The position numbers were made by a program, and so were the translations under genes. Shown here piece after piece: positions 48,255-56,430 of a stretch of 61,626 nucleotides of DNA. Source of the DNA: Hormoscilla sp. GUM202 (GTDB lineage Bacteria > Cyanobacteriota > Cyanobacteriia > Cyanobacteriales > Desertifilaceae); contig RFFC02000040.1 in NCBI GenBank assembly GCA_005518205.2, forward strand, positions 1 to 61,626, given 5' to 3'. Positions within the stretch are counted from its first letter, which is position 1, and every line of letters begins with the position of its first letter. The notes under the pieces are model-generated. The model saw only the letters and a list, made by a program, of their open reading frames with translations. It ran no database searches and was not told where the DNA came from.

Positions 48255-50222
48255 TTAAACGCCGCACTTGCGATATAAAGAGGTTTCGGCGATGGGAAGG
48301 GTGAAATGGAACTGACTGCCTTGGTCTTTGCCAGCCGATCGGGCCCAAAGAAGCCCTCCCCAATTCTGGACCACCTGACGGCAAATGGCTAATCCTAAAC
48401 CGGTGCCGCCGGTGGTGCGCCGCAATGCGCCTTCTTCCTGGTAGAAGCGATCGAAGACGGCCTCCAAGCGATCGCTTTCAATGCCGCGTCCAGTATCGCA
48501 GACGCAGACTTCCACCATCCGGTCGGCCTCCTTCCCAGGCTCTGCCTGGGAAGGCAGGGCGGCAATGGTGACTTGGCCGTCTGGCTGGGTGAACTTAAAA
48601 GCATTGTCGATCAGTTTACAGAGCACTTGTACTAACCATTCACCATCGACCTGTACTAGGGGCAGTTCTGCTGGCAGTTTGATGGTAATCTGGGGCAGAT
48701 GTTTGCTCATCCGACGGCTGCGGGCGTTGCTGATGGCTAAGTCGATGCATTCTTGCAGGAGTAGGGGTTCTGGGTTCCATTCGACGCTACCACTTTCTAA
48801 ACGGGAAAGGGTGAGGAAGTCGCCGATCGCTTCCCGCAGCCGTTCGGCGTCGCCTAATGCAGTGTCTAGCATGACTTGCCGCATGTCTAGTGGCATGTCG
48901 GGTTCGCTGGCCAGACTTTCTAGGCAAACTTGAATGGTGGATAGGGGGGTACGCAGTTCGTGACCTGTGATAGCGATCAGGTTGCGCGTGGTGCGATCGA
49001 GGGCTTCTAGTTGCTCGTTGAGATCTTCTAGGTTAGCGTAGGCTTCCGCTTGCATGAGGGCGACTCCTACTTGGGTGGCGATCGCTGCTGCTAATTCTAG
49101 TTCATCTTTTTCCCAAGAGTGGGAGTGTTGGTGGTGTAACTCGATCGTGCCCAGCGGCTGGTCTTTATATAGTACGGGTATGAAGAGCCAGGACCGAATT
49201 TTCCACTTGGCGATCGCAGATGCTATTTGTTTATTGTTCGCCAGGCGAGGGTCGGTCGAAGTATCTTCTACATATACTGGTTCGAGCTGCTGTAGAGCTT
49301 CGGTCAATAGGGGAGAACCTTGCAACTGCCAAGTCTGTCCGACTAGGGAGGGAAGCTTGTCAACGCCGAGATATTCATGGAAGATGGTGGCAACTGGATC
49401 CGATGCTTTACAGCGATAAATCAGACAGCGGCTAGTTTTCAGTGCTGTCCCTAGTTCCTTGACGGCGACTTGCAAGATTTCTTCGGGATTGAGCGAGCGT
49501 CTAATAGCATCTGTAATCGAGTTGACTAGACGTTCTTTCTGTTCCTGGGCGGCTATAGCATTATAAGCTTGAAGTAATTTGTACTGACCCGCTTGCAGGT
49601 AAGTCATCAGACGTTCGGCAAATGGTCCTGGATCGATGTTCGCCCATTCGGATCTCGCCGTTCGATTTTCGAGTATACTTCGCGCCCTCGATATTTTTGC
49701 TGCTAATTCTGGTCGGTATGTCAAAATCCGATCGAGCAATAACTCTGCTGCCGTACAACTAACTGCACGGTTAAAGGTCCATACTCCTTCAAAGCGGCGG
49801 TATTGGTCGCCATCTAGTCGGGAGACTTTCTCCGGGACAGAAGTTTCTCGTTCCCTGCACAATATACAACTGGCATATTGCTGTCCGACAACTACCAGAT
49901 GCCACTCTGATGACAGCTCATCTTTGGGGGCAAAAGCTACTGTTTCGCAAGTCACCGAAGCATTCTTAAATTTCGTTTCCGCTGCTGCTAACACGTATAC
50001 CTGTGGTGTTATCTTCCCAATGCGTCTATAGCGGCTGGCTTCTTGACGATAAAACCGTTCTTGTTGAAAGTTCGCAATTACCAATGGCTGGTCTAACCCC
50101 GCAAGCACCTGGTCTTCCATTGCATGGGAAAGTGCGGTTAAGGAAGGTTTAAAGTAAATTTCAGGTCGCATCTGGGGTTGGGCTTGCAACAATTCTGACA
50201 AGACAGAAGTATAAATACTCAT
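48255..50222 (-). CDS. DICT-GAF sensor histidine kinase
   Basis: 655 residues, cytoplasmic (no membrane helix). Residues ~1-160 are a DICT sensory domain. Residues ~235-390 are a GAF domain (LNPEEILQVAVKELGTALKT, ATQVGVALMQAEAY). The HisKA H-box is AITGHELRTPLSTIQVCLES (His near residue 420). The HATPase domain has N-box KLIDNAFKFTQPDG, G1 CDTGRGIESD and G2 GTGLGLAICRQVV. No receiver domain or cognate regulator is adjacent. A CTTCCCAGGC/GCCTGGGAAG palindrome (48531-48553) is translated in frame as LPSQAEPGKEA between VTIAA and DRMVEVCVCD, inside the ATPase domain but in a loop between strands. Confidence 0.85.
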   Translation of the reverse strand: MSIYTSVLSELLQAQPQMRPEIYFKPSLTALSHAMEDQVLAGLDQPLVIANFQQERFYRQEASRYRRIGKITPQVYVLAAAETKFKNASVTCETVAFAPKDELSSEWHLVVVGQQYASCILCRERETSVPEKVSRLDGDQYRRFEGVWTFNRAVSCTAAELLLDRILTYRPELAAKISRARSILENRTARSEWANIDPGPFAERLMTYLQAGQYKLLQAYNAIAAQEQKERLVNSITDAIRRSLNPEEILQVAVKELGTALKTSRCLIYRCKASDPVATIFHEYLGVDKLPSLVGQTWQLQGSPLLTEALQQLEPVYVEDTSTDPRLANNKQIASAIAKWKIRSWLFIPVLYKDQPLGTIELHHQHSHSWEKDELELAAAIATQVGVALMQAEAYANLEDLNEQLEALDRTTRNLIAITGHELRTPLSTIQVCLESLASEPDMPLDMRQVMLDTALGDAERLREAIGDFLTLSRLESGSVEWNPEPLLLQECIDLAISNARSRRMSKHLPQITIKLPAELPLVQVDGEWLVQVLCKLIDNAFKFTQPDGQVTIAALPSQAEPGKEADRMVEVCVCDTGRGIESDRLEAVFDRFYQEEGALRRTTGGTGLGLAICRQVVQNWGGLLWARSAGKDQGSQFHFTLPIAETSLYRKCGV

Positions 50223-50919
50223 GTTTTTGGGTTTTCGTCCAGTCTGGACAAGTTCATATATGATTATTTTATTCTATCGGAAACCCTCACCCTCACCCTC
50301 AAAGTAGCGCCACCCTAAAGAGCGGCGCTACAAGAATGAAGCCCGCGCAGGTTTCCCTGATGCCAATGCTTTCACTAATTGTAAAGATTTGTAACAATTA
50401 TCCCACCGGTACGGTTCGATCGGCCTTCCCCTGATTCCCATGCTTTCGCCAATTGTAAAGATTTGTAACAATTATCTCTCTGATTTTTCCGGTACTCCCT
50501 TTGATTCCCATGCTTTCACTCTCGTTCCCAGGCTCTGCCTGGGAACGCAAGTTTTGTAAAAATTATGCCTTCCTTGTAACAAAGTGAGGGTTGCTCCCTG
50601 AGTAAGGAATAGGAAGGTAAGCATTCCCTAAGTTCACCCGCCTCTGGTGGAGGATTGAAAAGCAAGACGAGAGAGTTAGTGTTTTGGTATTTGGGAGGAA
50701 TTATATGAAGACAATGAAAAATCTGCGGTGAGCGCTACTCGCACTACCCACCAGACACCGAGGGTTCAAACCCCGAGGCTCAAGTCATTTTAGCTATTTT
50801 CCCTCGTTCCCTGGCAGGGAACGACCTCCGGAGGCAGAGCCTCAAGCGTGAACCATACAAATGAATTTAGTGCAACAACGGCAAAGCCGTAAAGTCTGTC
50901 TTACTACAAAGGGCAAAGC
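50223..50919. other. Gene-free region with ATTGTAAAGATTTGTAACAA repeats
   Basis: Two ~88-bp-spaced copies of CCCATGCTTTCNCCAATTG followed by TAAAGATTTGTAACAATTAT (~50362-50401 and ~50438-50478), plus a partial third (~50507), lie 140-290 bp upstream of the kinase gene. CCCTAAAGAGCGGCGCTACA (~50311) and TTCCCAGGCTCTGCCTGGGA (~50525) repeats also occur. The repeats could be regulatory but no known motif is matched. Confidence 0.5.
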
Positions 50920-50928
50920 GGGTGCATC

Positions 50929-51132
50929 CCAATTTGGCAATGAGCCAAAATACTTCATTGTTAAACTGTCACTAATAGACCCTTGGTCTGTCAAGGAAAT
51001 GATGACGGATAAGAGAAGGGAAGGCTCGGACCAATTTGGCAATGAGCCAAAATACTTCATTGTTAAACTGTCACTAATAGACTCTTGGTCTGTCAAGGAA
51101 ATGATGACGGATAAGAGAAGGGAAGGCTCGGA
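50929..51132 (+). repeat. 102-bp tandem duplication next to the element's left end
   Basis: Units starting AATTTGGCAATGAGCCAAAA at 50931 and 51033 are nearly identical (period 102 bp). The open frame through both copies repeats FGNEPKYFIVKLSLIDxWSV and KEMMTDKRREGS; it is antisense to the transposase and I do not treat it as a gene. The unit includes the subterminal part of the inverted repeat, so transposase-binding sites may be duplicated. Confidence 0.8.
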
Positions 51133-51248
51133 AGCGGTTATCTCCGTAAAATTCGTCAATTTTATCTTGACAGACCACGAGATGATGAGAATGTCAAGAT
51201 TGACTCACCTTGAGAATACTCCATTGAGATAAGCACGCTCCGGGCCCC

Positions 51249-52283
51249 CTACGCTGCGAGATGCCGCAGAACTTGGGGAACATTGGCAGCTTTCCACTGC
51301 GCTCCTGAGAGCTTCACCCGTGCCGCAACCTGCTTAATCGTTGATTCCACCTCTCCCGAACCGATTGAAATTCCCTCGGCTTGGTAATAGCCATAGTTCA
51401 CAATGCGGTGACGATGCTTAGTAACATAGGCCCTGAAGTTATCAACCCGTGGATGCTCCCAGTCGTCAAATTCTTTGAGGGCTGCATCTACCTTGCCTGA
51501 CCATAGGAGAGCTTTCACTCGTGCCAGTCTAGAGCTGGACCCACCGACTTGCTCGAGGTTTTCCATCAAGTGATACCAATCGAGGATTTCCAGACGGAAG
51601 ATGGTTGGGCCAATCTCGGCAAACAAATTCCAAACGCCATCATGACCGTCTCCGATACTCACAAGTGGATTCGCCAAGGGCTGCTGGTTGACCCATTTGA
51701 CCAGTCCTGCATTGTCCCGAAAGAAGGCCGCTACCCCGAGGTCATGTAGATTAACGCCCTTGTAATCGCGCCACTCACAGGGTCTCCCTTGCGGGGTCCG
51801 TAAGCGTACTTTCCCCCCATCAATGCTCATTTCCTCAACAACTTCCTTGACAGTCGGCAACTTCAACTCATGGGCGAGCACTTTCGGTTCTTGAGGGCTG
51901 ATTTCGGAAACAGCTTTTTTAGCCGTCGGCAACTCAAACTCCTGAGGGGGCAGTTTCGGTCCTTGAGGGCCCGTTGAGGAAACGGCTTCTTTAGCTGTGG
52001 GCAACTCAAACTCCTGAAGGGGCAGTTTCGGTTCTTGAGCGCTCGTTGAGGAAACGGCTTCTTTAACTGTCAGTAATTCAAACTCATAACGTTGCACCAG
52101 TCGTTGCTGAGTTCCCCGGGAAACGCTCATCCCCGTGAGCTGCTTAAGATCTTCCGAGGCGTGCTCATAAGAAGAGTTCGCACTCAGTAACAAGCAACAT
52201 TTTTCCAGATAGGGACTCCACTGGCTATAGGCTCTCACATCAAAATAAGTCGCTTGCTTCTCCGTGATGAGGAGCTGGCCCAA
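51249..52283 (-). CDS. ISKra4-family transposase, main frame
   Basis: 344 residues. Family landmarks: FDVRAYSQWSPYLEKCCLLL, SANSSYEHASEDLKQLTGMS, the catalytic-region strand MSIDGGKVRLRTPQGRPCEW, SIGDGHDGVWNLFAEIGPTI, LDWYHLMENLEQV, and the C-terminal IGSGEVESTIKQVAARVKLS. Residues ~70-140 contain four ~24-residue repeats based on EFELPTAKEAVSS and PQEPKLPPQ, an expansion absent from the rest of the protein. The N-terminal part of the enzyme is encoded in another frame at 52292-52567. Start uncertain. Confidence 0.8.
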   Translation of the reverse strand: MGQLLITEKQATYFDVRAYSQWSPYLEKCCLLLSANSSYEHASEDLKQLTGMSVSRGTQQRLVQRYEFELLTVKEAVSSTSAQEPKLPLQEFELPTAKEAVSSTGPQGPKLPPQEFELPTAKKAVSEISPQEPKVLAHELKLPTVKEVVEEMSIDGGKVRLRTPQGRPCEWRDYKGVNLHDLGVAAFFRDNAGLVKWVNQQPLANPLVSIGDGHDGVWNLFAEIGPTIFRLEILDWYHLMENLEQVGGSSSRLARVKALLWSGKVDAALKEFDDWEHPRVDNFRAYVTKHRHRIVNYGYYQAEGISIGSGEVESTIKQVAARVKLSGAQWKAANVPQVLRHLAA

Positions 52284-52291
52284 AATGCTGT

Positions 52292-52567
52292 TTAAGATTC
52301 GGGTTCGCCCTGCGGTGGTGCCACTGGTGCTTTCGATAAAAAAAGGGCAATCTCTGGACTGACGTATTGAAGCAACTGCCCACGGACTGTAGCTTCGAGT
52401 CCTGAGAGTGTTTTCAATTGCTCTGGAACAGTCCCTTGGGCCTCCTCATACAACAAGGCGGCTATTCCCAAAGCATAGGTTTTAATTTGAGCGGTAGTGA
52501 TAAATATGTAGTGATTTGATGATGGTCTGTCCCCATGCCTCACCGAATCGCCAGTTTTTTGCCCCAT
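52292..52567 (-). CDS. ISKra4-family transposase, N-terminal frame
   Basis: 91 residues as an open frame. The part from IKTYALGIAALLYEEAQGTV to VSPEIALFLSKAPVAPPQGE resembles the N-terminal section of ISKra4 transposases. The first ~25 residues (KTGDSVRHGDRPSSNHYIFI) look like repeat read-through. It ends 8 bp before the main frame. The natural product probably spans both frames, by programmed frameshift or before a disabling indel. Confidence 0.6.
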   Translation of the reverse strand: MGQKTGDSVRHGDRPSSNHYIFITTAQIKTYALGIAALLYEEAQGTVPEQLKTLSGLEATVRGQLLQYVSPEIALFLSKAPVAPPQGEPES

Positions 52568-52618
52568 GTCTAGAGCCCAAAAGCTTTCTCATCGGGGTCC
52601 GTAGTGCTTGTCGGACAG

Positions 52619-53008
52619 GGCGGGGTCGAGCTGGGAATCACTTCCCAACCCTCCCCGGGAGTTCTTCGAGTACGTTGTTAGCCAAAACACAAAGCTAACA
52701 CTAACTACCATTTCCCTTTTGGGCCTTTAAGCCCTATTCCGCTGGTTGTAGGTGACGAGGCTTGAGTAGGTTCGCTTGTTCTAGCCATGAGCATCATGTC
52801 CTAGTGGTGTCACCGGCGATAGCTGCCAGTTATCCTACATTTAAGTCCTTGCTTCGCACCACGGTGATGTTACTCCGCAGCACTAAGGACCGGTGTCTCT
52901 CCCGTACCTGGGGGGGGGTTAGGACCCCCATGAATACCAAGTTTTACTGGCTAATGGCGCCAGACCAGGCTTTCGCTGTTTTACAGCTTATACCTGAACG
53001 AATCGCAC
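52619..53008 (-). mobile_element. Internally deleted group II intron within the ISKra4-type element
   Basis: The 5' end GTGCGATTCGTTCAGG is at 53008 on the minus strand and the domain VI/3' end (GGGAAGTGATTCCCAGCTCG) is near 52620. Joining at ~52657 removes most of domains II-V, including domain V. About 390 nt remain. It cannot self-splice. Confidence 0.8.
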
Positions 53009-53273
53009 GTGCTTTACCTACAAGCATTGTCGTCCACCCACCGGTAGAGAGCGCTCTCCATCACTACTTGTAACCCACTACCAATTTGAGCTAAATTTTC
53101 AGGATTCATAGTTTTAGAGGGAGCGTTTACCGACTGTCTCAGCTTAACACCATCTCGGAACCCGTTCGACTAAGCATTTCTACTCATTGCGAAACTGGGA
53201 TGCACCCGGCAAAGCCCCTTGACAGAAAAGCTGCGATCGCCTATTATGAAAGATAATATCTTTTAAATTGGTT

Positions 53274-53681
53274 ATGGCATCAGAGACTTTACATCAGTTA
53301 ATCAAACAAGCCCAGACGCTGACCTATGAAGAACAGCAGCGTCTGGCGGCACATTTGGATAAGATGATTCACCAACAAAATCGATTGAGGACCAACCGCA
53401 GTCGCTGGGAGGAAATTCAAGCCTTACGGGAGGAAATCCTGAAGATAGCTGCTAAATATGGAGCCGATAATGTGCGAATTGTTGGCAAGATCATGCAGGA
53501 GGAGATACCAGAAGAAGTTAATTTTATAGTCAACCTGGAACCAGGGCGCAGTTTACTAGATCAAGGAGGATTGTTAATGGAGTTGCGAGAATTACTGGGT
53601 GATGATTTGTACGTGACAGTTGAGGGAGGCTTAAAGGGTGAATATCGGCAACGAGTTTTGCAAGAGGCAGTGGCACTGTGA
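53274..53681 (+). CDS. MntA-like nucleotidyltransferase antitoxin, catalytic motif lost
   Basis: 135 residues from MASETLHQLIKQAQTLTYEE. The N-terminal helices and REEILKIAAKYGADNVRIVG align with MNT-type antitoxins, and the later part (LEPGRSLLDQGGLLMELREL, LGDDLYVTVEGGL) is intact. Between them, where family members have GSxxRGE...SDxDF, this protein reads VGKIMQEEIPEEVNFIV: GS has become GK and the DxD aspartates are E and N, with two residues deleted. AMP transfer to the toxin is therefore not expected. The gene overlaps the HepT-like gene by 4 bp (GTGA). Confidence 0.75.
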   Translation: MASETLHQLIKQAQTLTYEEQQRLAAHLDKMIHQQNRLRTNRSRWEEIQALREEILKIAAKYGADNVRIVGKIMQEEIPEEVNFIVNLEPGRSLLDQGGLLMELRELLGDDLYVTVEGGLKGEYRQRVLQEAVAL

Positions 53682-54013
53682 GAAGCGATCTGGACCGGTT
53701 AAAGGATATCTTGAAGGCGATCGAGGATATTGAACAGTTCACAACGGTGGGAAAGCAAGCTTTTGAGCAAGACAAATTAACTCAAATTGGGGTTTTATAC
53801 CAAATTATGATTATCGGTGAGTCGGCCCGGGCGATGTCGGCTCAATTGCGAGCACAAAATCCTGAAATACCTTGGTCTTTGATGGTGGGAATGCGAAATA
53901 TCTTGGTTCATCAACACTTCGAGGTCGATCTAAACACTGTTTGGTCGGTAGTAGAGAGAAGTTTGCCAGACCTCAAGGACAAGATCGAGTCAATTTTGCA
54001 GGAGTTGGGGTGA
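53678..54013 (+). CDS. HepT-like HEPN RNase toxin with altered RX4HXY motif
   Basis: 111 residues from GTG. It has HEPN helices with LKDILKAIEDIEQFT, YQIMIIGESARAMSAQLRAQ and IPWSLMVGMRNILVH. The catalytic Arg-X4-His (RNILVH) is present. The tyrosine that should follow (HxY), which the MntA partner AMPylates in characterised pairs, is histidine here (HQH; CAC instead of TAC). The RNase site may still work, but the known control residue is gone. Together with the neighbour's lost catalytic motif this suggests joint loss of AMPylation control. Confidence 0.8.
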   Translation: MRSDLDRLKDILKAIEDIEQFTTVGKQAFEQDKLTQIGVLYQIMIIGESARAMSAQLRAQNPEIPWSLMVGMRNILVHQHFEVDLNTVWSVVERSLPDLKDKIESILQELG

Positions 54014-54041
54014 ATCATTAGATCTTATCCTTGACATTTAT

Positions 54042-56381
54042 CTATCCCTCCCTTCGATGGGCGCCAGCTCCCCGGGTAACGAACCCTCCGCTACTCGTAC
54101 TGCCCTTACGACATCGCTGCCAAATCTTCATGGTCATGTCCTGGGCACCACTCACCAAGGTTTTGCCATCGGAACTGAAGGCTATTGTTCTTACTCCCCC
54201 TGTATGTCCTGATAATGTATCTACTATTTCCCCTGTCTCTAAATTCCAAATCTTGATCTTCTCGTCACCACTGCCACTCGCTAACAGTTTACCATCCGGA
54301 CTAATCGCGATCGCATATACGTTTCCAGCATGTCCGCTGAGAGTCTGGACTAATCCACTGGTAGCGGGATTCCAGATTTTAATGGTATTATCGCTACAAC
54401 CGCCTACTAGCATTTGCCCGTCCGCAGTGATGGCAACGGCGTAAACCGTGACAGCCGGTTCCAAATTACATAAGGGTTTATCACTGTTGACATGCCACAA
54501 CTGGAGGATGCCCTTTTCCTTCTCGGGATTTCCGCCCCCAACCGCTAGCATCTGTCCGTCCGCACTGAAAGCCAGGGCATAAATCTCCCGTTCCACACAG
54601 TAGCTGGTGCGTATTATTTCCCCGGTGGCAAAATTCCACAGTTGCACCGAACCATTTTGATCTACTGGATCTGCACCCCCACTGGCCATCTTCTGGCCAT
54701 CGGGACCGATCGCGACTACAGTGGTCCAATCTTCCGTTTCTAAGGTCCTCACCCCTTCTCCCGTTCCTAAATCCCAAATCTCGATCTCTCCCGTGGCACC
54801 CGCTACTGTCTTGCCATCCGGACTGAGGGCGATCGCGCTTACGGATATGTCTGCGGCATCTAGCTTCAGGGTTTGCTGCAATTGTCCCGTACTGACATCC
54901 CAAACCCCGATCGCCTCATAATCACCGCTAACAACTGTATTGCCATCCGGACTGAGGGCAATACTCCTGACGACACTGGCGCTTCCCGTCAGAGTCTGGA
55001 CGCATTTCCAGTCCCTATTTTCATCTTCAGATATGGGAGTTGCGGGTGCAAGGTCGGGCGCTTCGGATTCTCTAATCTCTTCATCGTCAAAGAAATCATC
55101 ATCATCATCCCATTCTATTTCTGGGGTTGACTTGCTTGGTTTTCTCCCCTCAATCCCCTGAATCACGTTCCCCAGCCATTTTTCCGCCTTATCTGATAAG
55201 CTGCTACTCTCGGGGGTTTTGCTTGCCGGAGTCTGGGCCTGTAAACTTGACACAGATGACTGCAATGCATCATACTGATTTTTCAAGCTCTCCATCTGCG
55301 ATCGCAGCCATTGGGACTCTTGTTCCCGTTCACTCTCCCCTCGCCCACGGGATTCCCCGGCAGCTAACTGATTTTTTAACTCGGATATTGCTGCTATGAT
55401 TGGCTCCAGATTAGGATTTTGTGTAACCTCCCGCTGTTGTAAATCTCGATAGAGTTGGTTGATTTTTTTGTCAAGTTTGGCGATCGCACTGGCAAACATT
55501 TCTGGGGTAACAGATGATGAGGGAAGGGGCAAATTCTCTAGACGCTGAGTGACATTGACAATGTTCTGCAACAGATTGGCCGATTCTGCTGACAGATGGG
55601 AGATCTTCTCTCCCATGGCATCCAATTGGCTAGATGTTGTCTGTAAACTTTCAATATTCAAGTCAGCGAAACGAGTTTGCATCTCTGTCTGGAGGGCGGT
55701 AATACTTTCTGCCAGATGACTGAGATCCCCTTGAGGATAATTGCTGCTAGAACTGGTGACATTTTCCAGGGATGACTGTAACCGATCGTATTGCGATCGC
55801 AACTGTTCTAGATCCGATCGCATGGCTTCGAGATGCAGCGATTCTGCGGTGGTCATTTCTGTAATCATCCGGGTCAACCTACTTTCGGCAGAGTCGAACT
55901 TCTCAGTTGCGGGGACATTTTCCAGGCGCTGGAGGATATTAGCGATCGATTCCAGCAAGTAGCTAGATTGGTTGCGCAGCTGGGAGATTGGTTCTTGAAT
56001 TTCATTAATATCAATCGCCTCTAAGGCATCCATGCGATCTTGCAATCTGGTTTGGTTAATGGTAATTTCTGCTGACAGTTCTTCGATGGATTCTTCTATT
56101 CTATTAAAAGCGACATCAGCTGCCATTGCCAAAATTGAGGAGCGGAGAGCCTCAATATCCTGTGATAGTTGCTGAGTTACCAGAGAAGTTTCAGGACTAT
56201 TGCTTTTGCTGTATTGCTGCTCTAACTTTTGCCGATTTAACAGATTCAGCAATAGGGCGAGAGAAACCGGTGCTGCTACATAGGCGACATGTTCCAATAT
56301 TACAGCTAAACCTGCCCCTACAGCGGAGCCAATAATCGATATATATTCAGCAACTTCTAGCCACTTGCGGTTATTTTCCAT
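54042..56381 (-). CDS. Membrane-anchored coiled-coil WD40 protein
   Basis: 779 residues. Residues ~12-50 form one or two membrane helices (YISIIGSAVGAGLAVILEHV, APVSLALLLNLL). Residues ~55-400 are long coiled coil (IEALRSSILAMAADVAFNRI, LHLEAMRSDLEQLRSQYDRL). A low-complexity acidic stretch (EIEWDDDDDFFDDEEIRE) is followed by about seven WD40 repeats (residues ~470-765; IALSPDGNTVVSGDYEAIGV, LLASGSGDEKIKIWNLETGE). Likely a scaffold protein at a membrane. The C-terminal tail after KIWQRC is unusual (RKGSTSSGGFVTRGAGAHRR) and may come from repeat sequence. Function not known. Confidence 0.85.
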   Translation of the reverse strand: MENNRKWLEVAEYISIIGSAVGAGLAVILEHVAYVAAPVSLALLLNLLNRQKLEQQYSKSNSPETSLVTQQLSQDIEALRSSILAMAADVAFNRIEESIEELSAEITINQTRLQDRMDALEAIDINEIQEPISQLRNQSSYLLESIANILQRLENVPATEKFDSAESRLTRMITEMTTAESLHLEAMRSDLEQLRSQYDRLQSSLENVTSSSSNYPQGDLSHLAESITALQTEMQTRFADLNIESLQTTSSQLDAMGEKISHLSAESANLLQNIVNVTQRLENLPLPSSSVTPEMFASAIAKLDKKINQLYRDLQQREVTQNPNLEPIIAAISELKNQLAAGESRGRGESEREQESQWLRSQMESLKNQYDALQSSVSSLQAQTPASKTPESSSLSDKAEKWLGNVIQGIEGRKPSKSTPEIEWDDDDDFFDDEEIRESEAPDLAPATPISEDENRDWKCVQTLTGSASVVRSIALSPDGNTVVSGDYEAIGVWDVSTGQLQQTLKLDAADISVSAIALSPDGKTVAGATGEIEIWDLGTGEGVRTLETEDWTTVVAIGPDGQKMASGGADPVDQNGSVQLWNFATGEIIRTSYCVEREIYALAFSADGQMLAVGGGNPEKEKGILQLWHVNSDKPLCNLEPAVTVYAVAITADGQMLVGGCSDNTIKIWNPATSGLVQTLSGHAGNVYAIAISPDGKLLASGSGDEKIKIWNLETGEIVDTLSGHTGGVRTIAFSSDGKTLVSGAQDMTMKIWQRCRKGSTSSGGFVTRGAGAHRREG

Positions 56382-56430
56382 TGTCAGTTATTATTTTTCA
56401 GTTCGTAGGACAAGTCTCACCTGACTACTT

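Larger units (their letters stand above)
50920..53207 (-). mobile_element. ISKra4-type element with 8-bp target duplication
   Basis: 2,288 bp. Inverted ends GGGTGCATCCCAATTTGGCA (50920) and the complement of TGCGAAACTGGGATGCACCC (to 53207) are flanked by GGCAAAGC on both sides (50912-50919 and 53208-53215). Cargo: a 102-bp tandem duplication next to the left end, two transposase reading frames, and an internally deleted group II intron near the right end. The intron must have entered the element, or been captured by it, before the present insertion. Confidence 0.85.

Noticed and set aside
50861-51232. 123-residue plus-strand open frame with repeated FGNEPKYFIVKLSLID segments
   Set aside because: It crosses the target duplication, the inverted repeat and a 102-bp tandem duplication of the mobile element, so it is a by-product of repeats.
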